The notes under the pieces were generated by a model that saw only the letters and a list, made by a program, of their open reading frames with translations, was not told the DNA's origin and made no database searches. Made by a program: the position numbers and the translations under genes. Source: Nitrospira sp. (GTDB lineage: Bacteria; Nitrospirota; Nitrospiria; Nitrospirales; Nitrospiraceae). From it: a DNA stretch of 64,000 nt. Where the stretch lies: NCBI GenBank assembly GCA_029194665.1, contig JARFXO010000001.1:434001-498000 (forward strand). The letters are read 5' to 3'. Of the stretch, positions 7,193-16,137 are shown piece after piece (within the stretch, counting starts at the first letter, position 1; each line of letters begins with the position of its first letter).

Positions 7193-8737
7193 CTAGACCG
7201 CGGTTCCCATTCGAGACTCATCGACGAATGTCTCGGTGGCATCGTCGATGGCCCGGCCATGGCGGCCTTTCGCGGGCAGGATGTAGAGCTGTTTCGCGTC
7301 GAGCTTGTCTTTCTTCTCCGGAGGCGGGGTCATTTCGTAGACGACCGACCGGCGGTGATCCGCCATTTGCAGCTCGGGATTGTAGACACTGTTGAACTTC
7401 CACAACATCTTGATGAAGTTAGTCTGTCCCCGCATCAAATGCCCAGCCGCGATCTTGGCCGTCCCTTTGAGCGCGGCCCAGCCCAGATGTTTCTTGTTCA
7501 AGACCTGTTGGGTCTTCACCAGTTCCGCGTAAAACTCCGGAAGCGGCATCTTGGTCGGCATCACCGCGTGCTGAATATCAAACAGACGGTAATCCCGCGT
7601 GTGGAGCTCGCGGGATTCTGTGACCCAACTCTCGGTGCCGGGATATGGGGTATTCACGCTGATGTTCACGATTTCCGGAATGTCCAAACACCACTGTCGA
7701 ACAACCTCGAACCGCTCCCGATCCCAGTCGGGATCGGCGATGAGGTTGATGGCGACCGTGATCCCAAGGGACCGAGCAAATTCGAGCGCCTCGAAGTTTC
7801 TGCCCAACGAGATGCGCTTGCGATGCATCTTGAGGCCTTCCGCATCGATCGCCTCCACGCCCAAGAACATGTACTGGAGCCCAAGGGTTTTCCAGAATTG
7901 GAAGACTTCCTTGTTGCGCAACAAGACATCGCCGCGTGTCTCCATATAGTACTGTTTCTTGATCCCTCGCTGCGCCACGGCTTCGCCGATCTCCATTCCC
8001 TGCTTGGCTTGGATGAAGGCCACGTCGTCGACCAAGAAGATGCCCGGCTCTTGAACCTGTTCCAACTCTTCGACCGCTTTCTCCGTGCTGACCGTTCGAT
8101 AGCTGCGGCCATAAAACGTCCAGGCGCTGCAGAAGGAGCAGTCCCAGGGGCAACCGCGCGCAAACTCGACCGAGGCGCAGGGATCCAACACCCCGATGAA
8201 GTACTTGTGTCGGTTTCGGAGCAGATCGCGCGCCGGACGGACATCGTCCAGATTTTCGATGAACTGCGCCGGCGGCCCTTCCCCGTCGAGCGTCACGACT
8301 CCGGGCACTTTTGTGATGGCGTTGCGGTCATGCTCCACGGCCTCTAACAACTTGGGAGCGGCAACCTCCCCTTCGCCCTTCAGCACGCAATCGATGGCCC
8401 CGTTGCCGTGTTCCAAAAAATCCTTGGCCACAAACGAGGCGCTATGGCCCCCGACAAACACGAATGAGTTCGGCAGTTCCTGCTTCGTCAGCTTCGCCAA
8501 ATCCACGATCTCTGGAACATTCGCCAGGTAATTACAGCCGAATGCGACTGCGTCGGGCCTCCAGGTCCGGATAAGCGCCTCGTAGTCCTTCCATGTATCA
8601 GCCTGCAAGTCGATCAAACGGACATCGTGTCCCGCTTGGCGGCACGCCTGAGCCACCATCTCGAGACCGAGCGGTTCCAGACGCAGGTAGATCTTGGTGT
8701 ACATGAGCGGACCGGGATGGACTGCGAGAAACTTCAT
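7193..8737 (-). CDS. hpnR: hopanoid C-3 methylase, B12-binding radical SAM enzyme
   Basis: The 514-residue product starts MKFLAVHPGPLMYTKIYLRL and EPLGLEMV, the typical opening of HpnR. Residues 1-150 form a cobalamin-binding-like Rossmann domain. C196, C200 and C203 (CPWDCSFC) are the CxxxCxxC ligands of the radical-SAM 4Fe-4S cluster. The C-terminal 150 residues lack known motifs, as in HpnR. The enzyme methylates bacteriohopanepolyols at C-3 in the membrane, a modification linked to envelope stability in aerobes. No other hopanoid gene is in view, so it is encoded apart from a main hpn cluster or at its edge. A different class-B radical SAM enzyme cannot be fully excluded. Confidence 0.8.
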   Translation of the reverse strand: MKFLAVHPGPLMYTKIYLRLEPLGLEMVAQACRQAGHDVRLIDLQADTWKDYEALIRTWRPDAVAFGCNYLANVPEIVDLAKLTKQELPNSFVFVGGHSASFVAKDFLEHGNGAIDCVLKGEGEVAAPKLLEAVEHDRNAITKVPGVVTLDGEGPPAQFIENLDDVRPARDLLRNRHKYFIGVLDPCASVEFARGCPWDCSFCSAWTFYGRSYRTVSTEKAVEELEQVQEPGIFLVDDVAFIQAKQGMEIGEAVAQRGIKKQYYMETRGDVLLRNKEVFQFWKTLGLQYMFLGVEAIDAEGLKMHRKRISLGRNFEALEFARSLGITVAINLIADPDWDRERFEVVRQWCLDIPEIVNISVNTPYPGTESWVTESRELHTRDYRLFDIQHAVMPTKMPLPEFYAELVKTQQVLNKKHLGWAALKGTAKIAAGHLMRGQTNFIKMLWKFNSVYNPELQMADHRRSVVYEMTPPPEKKDKLDAKQLYILPAKGRHGRAIDDATETFVDESRMGTAV

Positions 8738-8963
8738 CGCCCCAAACCTCCTCGTCTATAGCACGCTGGGCCGCAAGAGAACCCTTTCGGAGTACGAAGT
8801 ACTGGATCGGCCCACCTGGTTAATTCCGGTGACAATCGGCGCGGAAATGGATTCTGACAGAATGGAGCCTCTGGTGCAACCATTTAGCTTAGCGCAAGGC
8901 CATCGAAGATCGAACCGAGCAAGACATCTGGCATTTGCTCGATCGTATGTTTACCATAATGCG

Positions 8964-9332
8964 ATGTTGCCTCCCGAACGGACTCCGCGTCAGCGCATCA
9001 TCGAGCTTCTGACAAACGCCAGAATGACGACCCATCAACTGGCTGCGATGCTCGGGATTCCGGAACAGCAGGTGGAGGAACACTTAGCTCATGTGGTAAA
9101 AACGGTGGCTCGGGACCGTTCACGACGGTTTATCCTTGAACCGTCCATCTGCTTGGATTGTGGATTTATGTTCCGCGACCGCACGAGATTGACGCGACCA
9201 AGCCGCTGCCCACAATGTCGAAGCGAAGGGATTTCCGCCCCACGTTACGGGATCGATTCTCTTGGATCAGGCTCTACTCACGCGAAGACAACGGTATTAC
9301 GACGGAAAGCTGCCAGGAAAGGATCATTATGA
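8964..9332 (+). CDS. HTH plus zinc-ribbon transcriptional regulator
   Basis: The coding part begins at the ATG at 8964; upstream codons in this frame overlap the hpnR promoter region. Residues 8-50 form a winged-helix-like HTH (RQRIIELLTNARMTTHQLAA, MLGIPEQQVEEHL). Residues 60-90 form a zinc ribbon with CLDCGFMF and CPQC (two CxxC pairs). This matches the family of predicted regulators that fuse an HTH to a C-terminal Zn-ribbon (COG3357-like). It is divergent from hpnR. Its last 4 nt overlap the next lipoprotein gene, so the two are translationally coupled. The start is uncertain because no strong RBS is visible. Confidence 0.65.
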   Translation: MLPPERTPRQRIIELLTNARMTTHQLAAMLGIPEQQVEEHLAHVVKTVARDRSRRFILEPSICLDCGFMFRDRTRLTRPSRCPQCRSEGISAPRYGIDSLGSGSTHAKTTVLRRKAARKGSL

Positions 9333-9550
9333 TAACTGCACGACTCGTACTCTGTGCCCTCTGTTTGATGCTGCTCGGCTGCTCCGATCAGAAGGCGAAG
9401 GAGCTGTTTGAGACGGCCGCCTTCGAAGAAAGTCAAGGGAATTTCCCTCATGCCAAGCAGCTCTACCAAGAACTGGTGAATGTCTACCCATCCACCAAAG
9501 TGGCCGAGATCGCTCGGGCACGGCTTGCCGATCTAGACAGCAGGCAATAG
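9329..9550 (+). CDS. small TPR-like lipoprotein
   Basis: The ATG at 9329 overlaps the preceding stop codon (ATGA) and is preceded by AGGAAAGGA. The 73-residue product has a lipobox (LMLLGC) and a single helical hairpin, FETAAFEESQGNFPHAKQLY, then QELVNVYPSTKVAEIARARL. This has the spacing of one tetratricopeptide repeat, like the repeats of YbgF/BamD-type envelope proteins. It is too short for a full scaffold and may bind a partner at the inner face of the outer membrane. Function is otherwise unknown. Confidence 0.7.
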   Translation: MITARLVLCALCLMLLGCSDQKAKELFETAAFEESQGNFPHAKQLYQELVNVYPSTKVAEIARARLADLDSRQ

Positions 9551-9577
9551 CGACTCCGTAGCAATGGCAATTTTGTC

Positions 9578-10411
9578 TCAAGAACCGGCGGGCGCATCCC
9601 GCGTCCGCCGGGGGAACCACGGGAAAAACGCATTGGTCGTCGCCTGGTAGGCTTTATACTCCTCTCCCCGGCTGGATAAGGCTTGCGCTTCTGTCCGTGG
9701 AATACCCGTCAGCTTGAGGAGCGCCACCCCCATCCCGATCGGCCCGATCCAGGTAAATACCCAGCCTGGTGCTCCCAACGTCATGACAACGTACGAGCAC
9801 CAGTGCAGCCATTCGAAAAAATAATTCGGGTGGCGGGAGTATTTCCAGAGACCCTCACGACAGACGCGGCCTTGATTTCTTGGATCGGCGCGGAAATGTG
9901 CGAGTTGGCGGTCCGCCCTTGCTTCCCCGGCCACGGCCACCCCCCAGATCATCAAACCAATCAACTCAACCAATGCGGAGGGAGGTCGGGGATTCCACAT
10001 CAGCACCAGAAACGGGAGCGAAAAGACGGCAACGGCCAGCGCTTGCAGGAGAAAGTACGCGAGCATTTTGGCCGACTCCGACTCGCCCCATTCCTCCCGT
10101 AGGCGGCGATACCGAGCATCCTCTTCCTTGTCGATCACGCGATTGAAGAGAATGTGGAGACCCAGTCGTCCGGCGTAGAGGGCCACCAGCATGACGGTCA
10201 AAGCGACTCGCTCGAAACCGCCGCTTGCCTGTGTGGCATACCACAGCACGACAAGAATAAGTCCAAAGCACCATCCGACATCTCCGATCGAGGCGTTCCT
10301 GGTCTTCCGCTGCACAGCCCACAAAGTCCCCATGACTATTGTCATGAAAAGATACGCCGCCAGGACAAGCGGCAACGGATCTGATGCAAAGATCCCGTTC
10401 TCTGATTCCAT
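9578..10411 (-). CDS. DUF1295-family membrane protein (steroid 5-alpha-reductase-like)
   Basis: The 277-residue product has several hydrophobic segments (LVLAAYLFMTIVMGTLWAVQ; LILVVLWY; LIGLMIWGVAVAG). Its C-terminal motif GLWKYSRHPNYFFEWLHW is the conserved NADPH-binding signature of DUF1295 and the related ICMT/steroid reductase fold. These are inner-membrane oxidoreductases or methyltransferases, mostly of unknown substrate. It follows the RmlD-like gene by 6 nt on the same strand, with ettA upstream of both, so the three are probably one operon. Confidence 0.8.
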   Translation of the reverse strand: MESENGIFASDPLPLVLAAYLFMTIVMGTLWAVQRKTRNASIGDVGWCFGLILVVLWYATQASGGFERVALTVMLVALYAGRLGLHILFNRVIDKEEDARYRRLREEWGESESAKMLAYFLLQALAVAVFSLPFLVLMWNPRPPSALVELIGLMIWGVAVAGEARADRQLAHFRADPRNQGRVCREGLWKYSRHPNYFFEWLHWCSYVVMTLGAPGWVFTWIGPIGMGVALLKLTGIPRTEAQALSSRGEEYKAYQATTNAFFPWFPRRTRDAPAGS

Positions 10412-10417
10412 TATCTG

Positions 10418-11305
10418 TTACGCCTCACGACAGACGGGCTCATAGTCCCACAAATCGACATCTCGATGTTCCCGATCCTTCAACCAACTCCGAAAACCAG
10501 GTATGGGAAACGACAGGTGCGTTTGGATTTTTTCACAGTTCAGTGAGAGATCGGCAGGCCGCGACGCACCTGTATGAGAGCGAGCGGACCCTTCTGCCAG
10601 ACGGGCTTGTAACTCCGGATACCATGGAAGCAACGTCTGGCCGATCTCCCAGCGCGACAACCGTTCTTGACCGCCGAGATGATAGAGGCCCGGTAGGTCC
10701 TTATCGGTTAACTCCCAGAGCGCACGCGCAATGGCTCCTGCCGGCAACGGACAGCGAAATTCATCGCCGTAGAGCGTCACGGGCTTACCACCCTGAGCCG
10801 CACGGCACATGTCCTCAACGAAACTTCGATCGCCGTTCTGTGAGGTTCCCGCCGTGAGGACGATCCGAACCACCGTATGACGAGGATTCTGCAGAACAAG
10901 CTGTTCCGCTTGAAGCTTCGTCTTGCCGTAGAAATTGATCGGGTTGGGGGCGTCCTCCTCCCGATACCAGCCTCGCTTGCCATCGAAAACTTCGCCGCTC
11001 GACAAGAAGATGAAGGCGATGTCTTTGCACAACCGAGCCAGATGGGCCGTCGATTCCACGTTGACACGATGGGCCAGCTGAGGATCTTGCTCGCAATCCT
11101 TTGTGCGGCTTAATGCCGCACAATGAACGACAATATCGGGCTTGATCGATTGCCAGGTTCGCTCGACAGCGACGGAATCAGTCAGATCGAGATCAGCACG
11201 AGTGAGGCCGTGAACCTGCCGGCCAGGCGCCCATCGAGAGGCGGACTTCACAACATATTGCCCGATCAATCCCGCCGCTCCGGTGACGATGACCCGAGGT
11301 GCCAT
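10418..11305 (-). CDS. RmlD-like NAD(P)-dependent sugar-nucleotide reductase
   Basis: The 295-residue product is an extended SDR. The N-terminal glycine motif VTGAAGLIGQYV binds NAD(P), DLDLTD and HCAAL follow, the catalytic pair is in NFYGKTKLQ (YxxxK), and SSGEVFDG precedes it. This layout matches dTDP-4-dehydrorhamnose reductase (RmlD) and related methionine adenosyltransferase regulatory-subunit-like proteins. No rmlABC genes are nearby, so the true substrate is open. It sits between ettA and the DUF1295 gene with very short gaps. Confidence 0.75.
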   Translation of the reverse strand: MAPRVIVTGAAGLIGQYVVKSASRWAPGRQVHGLTRADLDLTDSVAVERTWQSIKPDIVVHCAALSRTKDCEQDPQLAHRVNVESTAHLARLCKDIAFIFLSSGEVFDGKRGWYREEDAPNPINFYGKTKLQAEQLVLQNPRHTVVRIVLTAGTSQNGDRSFVEDMCRAAQGGKPVTLYGDEFRCPLPAGAIARALWELTDKDLPGLYHLGGQERLSRWEIGQTLLPWYPELQARLAEGSARSHTGASRPADLSLNCEKIQTHLSFPIPGFRSWLKDREHRDVDLWDYEPVCREA

Positions 11306-11315
11306 GGCAGATGGC

Positions 11316-12998
11316 CTACTGACGCGTCAATTTGCGGTACCGAATTCGATGCGGCTGATCGGCCTCTTTGCCCAAGCGTTTCTTTCGATCCGCTTCGTAC
11401 TCGCTGTAGTTCCCTTCGAACCAGACGACCTTGCTGTCGCCTTCAAAGGCGAGAATGTGCGTGGCGATCCGGTCGAGAAACCAACGGTCGTGGCTGCTGA
11501 TCACGGCACAGCCGGCGAAGTTCTCAAGCCCCTCTTCGAGAGCCCGCAAGGTATTCACGTCGAGATCGTTCGTCGGCTCGTCGAGGATGATCAGGTTTGC
11601 TCCCTCTTTCAACATGCGGGCCAGGTGCACGCGATTTCGCTCGCCGCCAGAGAGATCCTTCACCTTTTTCTGTTGATCGGTCCCGGCAAAGTTGAACCGG
11701 GCACAGTAGCCACGGGCATTTACTTCGGTCTTGCCCAGTTTGATGCTGTCCTGGCCGTCCGAAATGATTTCGTAGACGCTCTTGTTGCCGTCCAGGCTCC
11801 GATCCTGATCGACATAGCCGAGCTTGACGGTCTCGCCCAGCTTGATTGATCCTGCGTCCGGACTTTCCTTGCCGATGATCATTTTGAACATGGTGGTCTT
11901 GCCGGCGCCGTTCGGACCGATCACACCGACGATGCCACCCTTCGGCAGACTGAAGTTCACGCTTTCATAGAGCACGTTGTCACCGAAGGCTTTGCTGATG
12001 CCTTTCGCTTCGACAACCACGTCGCCCAACCGTGGGCCCGGCGGAATGTAAATTTCCAGATCCTCCGCCACCTGGTCCTGCTTCTGATTGACCAGTTCTT
12101 CGTATCGGTTCAAGCGCGCCTTGCCCTTCGATTGGCGAGCCTTGGGCGACATCCTGATCCATTCCAATTCATGTTCCAGTGTTTTCTTCCGCTTCGACTC
12201 GGCCTTTTCCTCCTTTTCCAATCGGTCCTTCTTCTGCTCCAACCAAGAACTGTAATTGCCTTGGAATGGAATCCCGTGGCCTCGGTCCAATTCCAAAATC
12301 CAGCCGGCGACATTGTCGAGAAAGTACCGATCGTGGGTCACGGCGATGACCGTTCCCTTGTACTGTTGCAAATGTTGCTCAAGCCATTGGACCGACTCGG
12401 CATCCAGATGATTCGTCGGTTCGTCGAGCAACAGAATATCCGGTTCTTGGATCATCAACCGACAGAGTGCGACCCGGCGTTTTTCACCACCCGACAGGGT
12501 CCCGACTTTTTGATCGGCGGGGGGACAGCGCAGCGCATCCATCGCGATGTCGAGCTGGTTTTCGAGCTCCCATCCGTTGGCCGCTTCGATCTTCTCTTGC
12601 AGCTGAGCCTGCTTGTCGAGCAGCTTTTCCATTGTGTCAGGGTCGGCAGACCCGATCTCGTTGCTCACATCCTCATATTCTTTGAGCAGGGCAACCAGCT
12701 CCTGCTTTCCCTCTTCCACGACTGCTTTGACTGTCTTGTTTGGATCGAGCTGGGGTTCCTGCTCAAGCAGACCGACGCTGTAGCCCTTGGATCGCGTGAT
12801 CTCGCCCGTATAGTTCAGATCGACGCCTGCGATGATTTTGAGCAGCGAACTCTTGCCTGAGCCATTCAAGCCCAGCACCCCGATCTTCGCTCCGTAGTAG
12901 AAGCCCAGGTAGATCTCCCGTAAGACCTGCTTCTTCGGTGGATAGACCTTCCCGACATTGACGAGAGAAAAAATAACTTGTTTGTCGTTCGTTGCCAT
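11316..12998 (-). CDS. ettA: ABC-F ATPase EttA, energy-dependent translational throttle
   Basis: The 560-residue product has two ABC cassettes. The first has Walker [10 protein letters not shown] near residue 40 and [15 protein letters not shown] with [11 protein letters not shown]. The second has GPNGAGKTT near 355 and [15 protein letters not shown] with LDEPTNDLD. Between them lies the long ABC-F linker/arm ([20 protein letters not shown]). There are no membrane segments. Length and the arm motif match EttA, which binds the ribosomal E site and gates entry into elongation according to ATP/ADP ratio. It is the first gene of a short minus-strand run with the RmlD-like and DUF1295 genes. Confidence 0.92.
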   Translation of the reverse strand: MATNDKQVIFSLVNVGKVYPPKKQVLREIYLGFYYGAKIGVLGLNGSGKSSLLKIIAGVDLNYTGEITRSKGYSVGLLEQEPQLDPNKTVKAVVEEGKQELVALLKEYEDVSNEIGSADPDTMEKLLDKQAQLQEKIEAANGWELENQLDIAMDALRCPPADQKVGTLSGGEKRRVALCRLMIQEPDILLLDEPTNHLDAESVQWLEQHLQQYKGTVIAVTHDRYFLDNVAGWILELDRGHGIPFQGNYSSWLEQKKDRLEKEEKAESKRKKTLEHELEWIRMSPKARQSKGKARLNRYEELVNQKQDQVAEDLEIYIPPGPRLGDVVVEAKGISKAFGDNVLYESVNFSLPKGGIVGVIGPNGAGKTTMFKMIIGKESPDAGSIKLGETVKLGYVDQDRSLDGNKSVYEIISDGQDSIKLGKTEVNARGYCARFNFAGTDQQKKVKDLSGGERNRVHLARMLKEGANLIILDEPTNDLDVNTLRALEEGLENFAGCAVISSHDRWFLDRIATHILAFEGDSKVVWFEGNYSEYEADRKKRLGKEADQPHRIRYRKLTRQ

Positions 12999-13161
12999 GA
13001 GCCCTGCCGCCCTCCTTCATCAAAATAATCGTAAGCCCGCACCATACCAGACACCTTTGTCTATCACAACCAAGGGCACCGACGAACAACGGTCACTTGC
13101 ATCAGACTCTCGGAGAGAAGAGAATCATGGAATAGACTCCATCTTGAACCGAGGATGTGCC

Positions 13162-13899
13162 ATGACGATCGCTCGATTGGTCAAGCCTTTTGTGTTGTTC
13201 CTCCTCTTGTCGGTCATACCGGCGCAGCTGCTGTCTGCGTCGGACGTCGAGCAAGAGAACATCGTGGATCAGTCCAGGATGACGTTGCGCAGCTTCCTCG
13301 GAGACTCCAACATGGGGTGGTTTCGTGACCACATCAAGGACGCGAAGGGCATTTTTATCGTACCCCAACTGCTCAAGGGAGCCTTCTTCTTCGGCGCTTC
13401 GGGTGGAAGCGGTGTCTTCCTTGTGAAGGATGAAAAGACCGGGGACTGGAGCGAGCCGGCCTTCTACACAATGGGGGCGGGCAGTTTTGGGTTTCAATTC
13501 GGTGCCCAGGCTTCGGAAGTGGTCCTGCTCGTCATGTCGCAGCGGGGAGTTGAATCGATGCTCTCCAGCACCTTCAAGCTCGGTGGTGACGTGTCCGTCG
13601 CCGTTGGGCCGGTCGGCGGCGGCATCGAAGGTTCGACAGCCATGAACCTCAGCGTCGACCTCCTCTCGTTTGCCAGATCCAAGGGTTTATTCGGTGGGAT
13701 CTCCTTGGAAGAAGCGGTGATCGCTACGAGAGACGAATGGAATCGGGACTATTATGGCAAGGACGTCAGGCCGACCGATATCCTCGTGAAACAAACCGTG
13801 ACCAATCCTCAGTCGGCAATCTTACGGGCCGCGCTGGCTCGTGCCTCGGGAGGAACGTCCTCAATGGACCAGAAGACCGAACAGATTCCCAGACCGTAA
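13162..13899 (+). CDS. SYLF/YSC84-domain lipid-binding protein, secreted
   Basis: The ATG at 13162 has a GAGG about 7 nt upstream, and a cleavable signal peptide follows (LVKPFVLFLLLSVIPAQLLSA). The mature part (about 220 aa) has the SYLF pattern: DAKGIFIVPQLLKGAFFFGA, GGSGVFLVK, WSEPAFYTMGAGSFGFQFGA and a C-terminal LFGGISLEE. This domain binds phosphoinositide or other lipids in eukaryotes. In bacteria it is a periplasmic or outer-membrane-associated protein of unknown role. The gene stands alone and is divergent from ettA. Confidence 0.85.
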   Translation: MTIARLVKPFVLFLLLSVIPAQLLSASDVEQENIVDQSRMTLRSFLGDSNMGWFRDHIKDAKGIFIVPQLLKGAFFFGASGGSGVFLVKDEKTGDWSEPAFYTMGAGSFGFQFGAQASEVVLLVMSQRGVESMLSSTFKLGGDVSVAVGPVGGGIEGSTAMNLSVDLLSFARSKGLFGGISLEEAVIATRDEWNRDYYGKDVRPTDILVKQTVTNPQSAILRAALARASGGTSSMDQKTEQIPRP

Positions 13900-14011
13900 C
13901 GAGCCGCTTCTCTCAAGCTGTCATTCGCCTCCACCTCCCCTTGTCTGCGTAAGAAGTTTCGGGTAGCGTACGTATCCGAAGTTACTGGCTTTCACCCGAC
14001 GCAAGCCTGTC

Positions 14012-14215
14012 ATGCCCAGTGTCTTTCTCAGCTATTCCCACGAGGACCTTCCACTCATCGAGCAACCTGAGACACAGCTCAAGAGCCACCCGGAGGTTTC
14101 TGTATGGCGTGATCAGGACAAAATATATGGCGGACAGAAATGGCCGAAGGTGTTGGGCAAAGCTGTCAGTCTGGTGTTCGAATCATATAGGTATCTAAGT
14201 GATAATACTCGGTAA
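14012..14215 (+). pseudogene. TIR-domain fragment (N-terminal half)
   Basis: Residues 3-50 read SVFLSYSHEDLPLIEQPETQ, then VSVWRDQDKIYGGQKW. These are box 1 and the second strand/BB-loop region of a TIR domain. After about 55 residues the similarity ends and a stop follows, well before the catalytic Glu region. A TIR domain needs about 130 residues, so this is a truncated remnant. It is the first of several TIR and kinase pieces in 1 kb. Confidence 0.6.
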
Positions 14216-14293
14216 GTAATATGACGACTGTGTCCCGACTTCTATGCAGGTTCGACCTCAGCCATTTGTCCGGAAACTGAGTTTCTTACGTCT

Positions 14294-14569
14294 ATGGGAC
14301 GAATCATCTTAGCCGGAAAATATGAGGTTCGGGAGGAGATCGCCCAGGGCGGGATGGGGGTGATTTACAAAGCCTTCGACCTTAGGCTTGAGCGTGATGT
14401 TGTCATTAAGCAAGACGTTATCGTTGCAAGGGACGGCTGGACATCGAAATTTCTCACCTGCGGAATTCTCGTATGGTCAGAACTGCTTCAATTTATACCG
14501 CGCAAACCGCATTTGCCTCCTACGCTTCCCAAGATAGATCGAGGGTTCTGGATCGCGTCGCCGCCGTAA
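14294..14569 (+). pseudogene. Ser/Thr protein kinase fragment (N-lobe only)
   Basis: The first 40 residues read LAGKYEVREEIAQGGMGVIY, then KAFDLRLERDVVIK. This is the glycine-rich loop and the beta3 lysine of a Pkn-type kinase. The catalytic HRD and DFG motifs are absent because the frame diverges after about 45 codons. Kinase-TIR fusions are common in bacteria, and the TIR piece that follows in another frame suggests this was one large protein, now broken. Confidence 0.6.
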
Positions 14570-14874
14570 GCATTAGTGCGGGGCTTGATGTATGGGTGGA
14601 TTGTTTGTCTCTGAATCCTGGTGAGCAGTGGAAACCACGGTTACACCAAGAGATCTGTCAGCGCGACTTATTTTTGTTGTTTTGGTCACGCCACGCCAAG
14701 GATTCTCCATGGGTATCCTGGGAATGGCACACTGCTCTGGAAGAGAAAGGCAAGCCAGCCCTTCAAGTTCACCCACTTGAACTATCTCATGAAGCACCTC
14801 CTCCGGACGAGCTGAAAGATTTCCACTTTGGTGATCCAACTATGTTGGCACGAAAGGCGCTCGAGCAACAGTAA
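14473..14874 (+). pseudogene. TIR-domain piece of a larger, broken protein
   Basis: This 133-residue frame contains a near-complete TIR domain: AAFASYASQDRSRVLDRVAA, then AGLDVWVDCLSLNPGEQWKP, then RDLFLLFWSRHAKDSPWVSW and EWHTALEEKG. The FWS..A..S.WV.WEW segment includes the usual catalytic Glu position. Family members often carry this domain after a kinase or other large module and close with PPPDEL..LHFGD, also present here. The N-terminal partner is lost by frameshift relative to the kinase fragment. It could still be translated alone, but I see no good RBS. Confidence 0.55.
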
Positions 14875-14899
14875 CAACTTTGATATCTGTCAGATCTCA

Positions 14900-14992
14900 A
14901 ACTCTTCCGACAGCCGGTCGATCTTCAATGACGCGCCCGATGTCTATAACATCGAGCTGATCGAACGGCCGGTGGGCATGAAGATCGTGTAA
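14900..14992 (+). pseudogene. orphan C-terminal coding tail
   Basis: The frame from 14900 reads NSSDSRSIFNDAPDVYNIEL and IERPVGMKIV before a TAA at 14990-14992. Composition and codon use look like the end of a real protein, but no start or upstream part in this frame exists. It is probably the last piece of the decayed genes to the left. The rest of 14875-15192 has no supported gene. Confidence 0.3.
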
Positions 14993-15192
14993 CCCGAGAA
15001 GAGCCCGCTTCGTCAGCTCAGCCCGGGTCGACGAGGCCGCGAGGCGTGCGAGGCGAGCGCCGTTCGTCGCTGCAAAAGCAACCTGGCGGTTTCCGATCCT
15101 GGACTTCTTCGCCCATTGACGATTCCGCGTTCCCACAGTATTGTGCACCCGCTTCACGCTTCACGAAGACTGCGACACCAAAGGAGCGCTGC

Positions 15193-16062
15193 ATGAAGAA
15201 CGGTTTCTTTCGCGGACATGGGCTCGGCAATGACTATCTGGTAATGGATCCCAAGGAAATGACCTTTCAATTGACTCCCAAGAACATCAAGGCTATTTGC
15301 GATCGCAATTGGGGCATAGGCAGTGATGGGATTTTGGCCTTGATCCCTTCCCAAAGGGCCAATTTCGGGCTGCGCATTTTCAACCCAGATGGCAGCGAGG
15401 CGGAAAAATCGGGGAACGGCCTCAGAATCTTTGCGCGCTATCTTCACGCGACCGGTAAAACAAGGAAAAAGCACTTCACAGTCGAGACCAAGGGCGGGCT
15501 GGTCAGCATTGAGCTGCATGTAGACCGTCATGGTGATGCGAGCGCGGCAACCGTTGAGATGGGGATCGCCACGTTCAAGCCAGGTGCCCTCCCCTGTTCA
15601 CTTGACGTACCCGAGGTGATTCAGCAGTCGATCCAAGCTGCCGGACGGGCCCTGACTTTTACCGGCGTGAGCGTCGGCAATCCACATTGTGTCGTCTTCA
15701 AGCCTGCCGAAGAAGCCTGGTCACGAGAAGAACTCTTGGTGCTTGGGCCGGCCATAGAAAACCACGAGCTGTTTCCTAAACGGACGAACGTCCAACTGGC
15801 TGTTCCTACCGGGCCTAAGGAAATCTCCATTCTGATTTGGGAGCGAGGAGCCGGGGAGACGCAGGCCTCGGGCTCTTCATCCTGCGCCGCAGCCGGCGCA
15901 GCGGTGCGGTTAGGATTGGTCAAGAGTCCCGTCACCGTCAAGATGCCGGGCGGGGTTCTGAAAATCGATGTGGCTCCGGACTTCAGCCTGACCATGAAAG
16001 GACCGGTAGCAGAAGTCGCGCGTGGCACGTTGAGTCCATCCTTCTTGCGCGGATTACGCTAG
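15193..16062 (+). CDS. dapF: diaminopimelate epimerase homologue with both catalytic Cys replaced by Ser
   Basis: AAGGAG lies 6 nt before the ATG at 15193. The 289-residue product follows the DapF fold throughout: GHGLGNDYLVMD, NPDGSEAEKSGNGLRIFARY, GNPHCV, ERGAGETQASGSSSCAAAG. In DapF the two acid/base cysteines lie in CGNG (E. coli C73) and ACG(T/S)G. Here residue 73 is Ser (codon TCG) and residue 226 is Ser (codon TCG), while the surrounding substrate-binding residues are kept. Classical DapF converts LL- to meso-diaminopimelate for lysine and peptidoglycan. With two serines this may be a slow epimerase, a different racemase or a non-catalytic paralogue. A second, canonical dapF elsewhere would settle it. 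Confidence 0.8.
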   Translation: MKNGFFRGHGLGNDYLVMDPKEMTFQLTPKNIKAICDRNWGIGSDGILALIPSQRANFGLRIFNPDGSEAEKSGNGLRIFARYLHATGKTRKKHFTVETKGGLVSIELHVDRHGDASAATVEMGIATFKPGALPCSLDVPEVIQQSIQAAGRALTFTGVSVGNPHCVVFKPAEEAWSREELLVLGPAIENHELFPKRTNVQLAVPTGPKEISILIWERGAGETQASGSSSCAAAGAAVRLGLVKSPVTVKMPGGVLKIDVAPDFSLTMKGPVAEVARGTLSPSFLRGLR

Positions 16063-16137
16063 CCCATCGTCGAGCTGTACAATAGGTCATATTCTCATTC
16101 ATCTCTGCCAATGACTAATGACCATTGACCGTGGCCA

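Noticed and set aside
7115-8347. 410-codon ORF on the plus strand
   Set aside because: It lies wholly antisense to hpnR, has no motif and has the composition of a mirror frame in GC-rich coding DNA.
12132-12860. 242-codon ORF on the plus strand
   Set aside because: It is antisense to the well-supported ettA gene.
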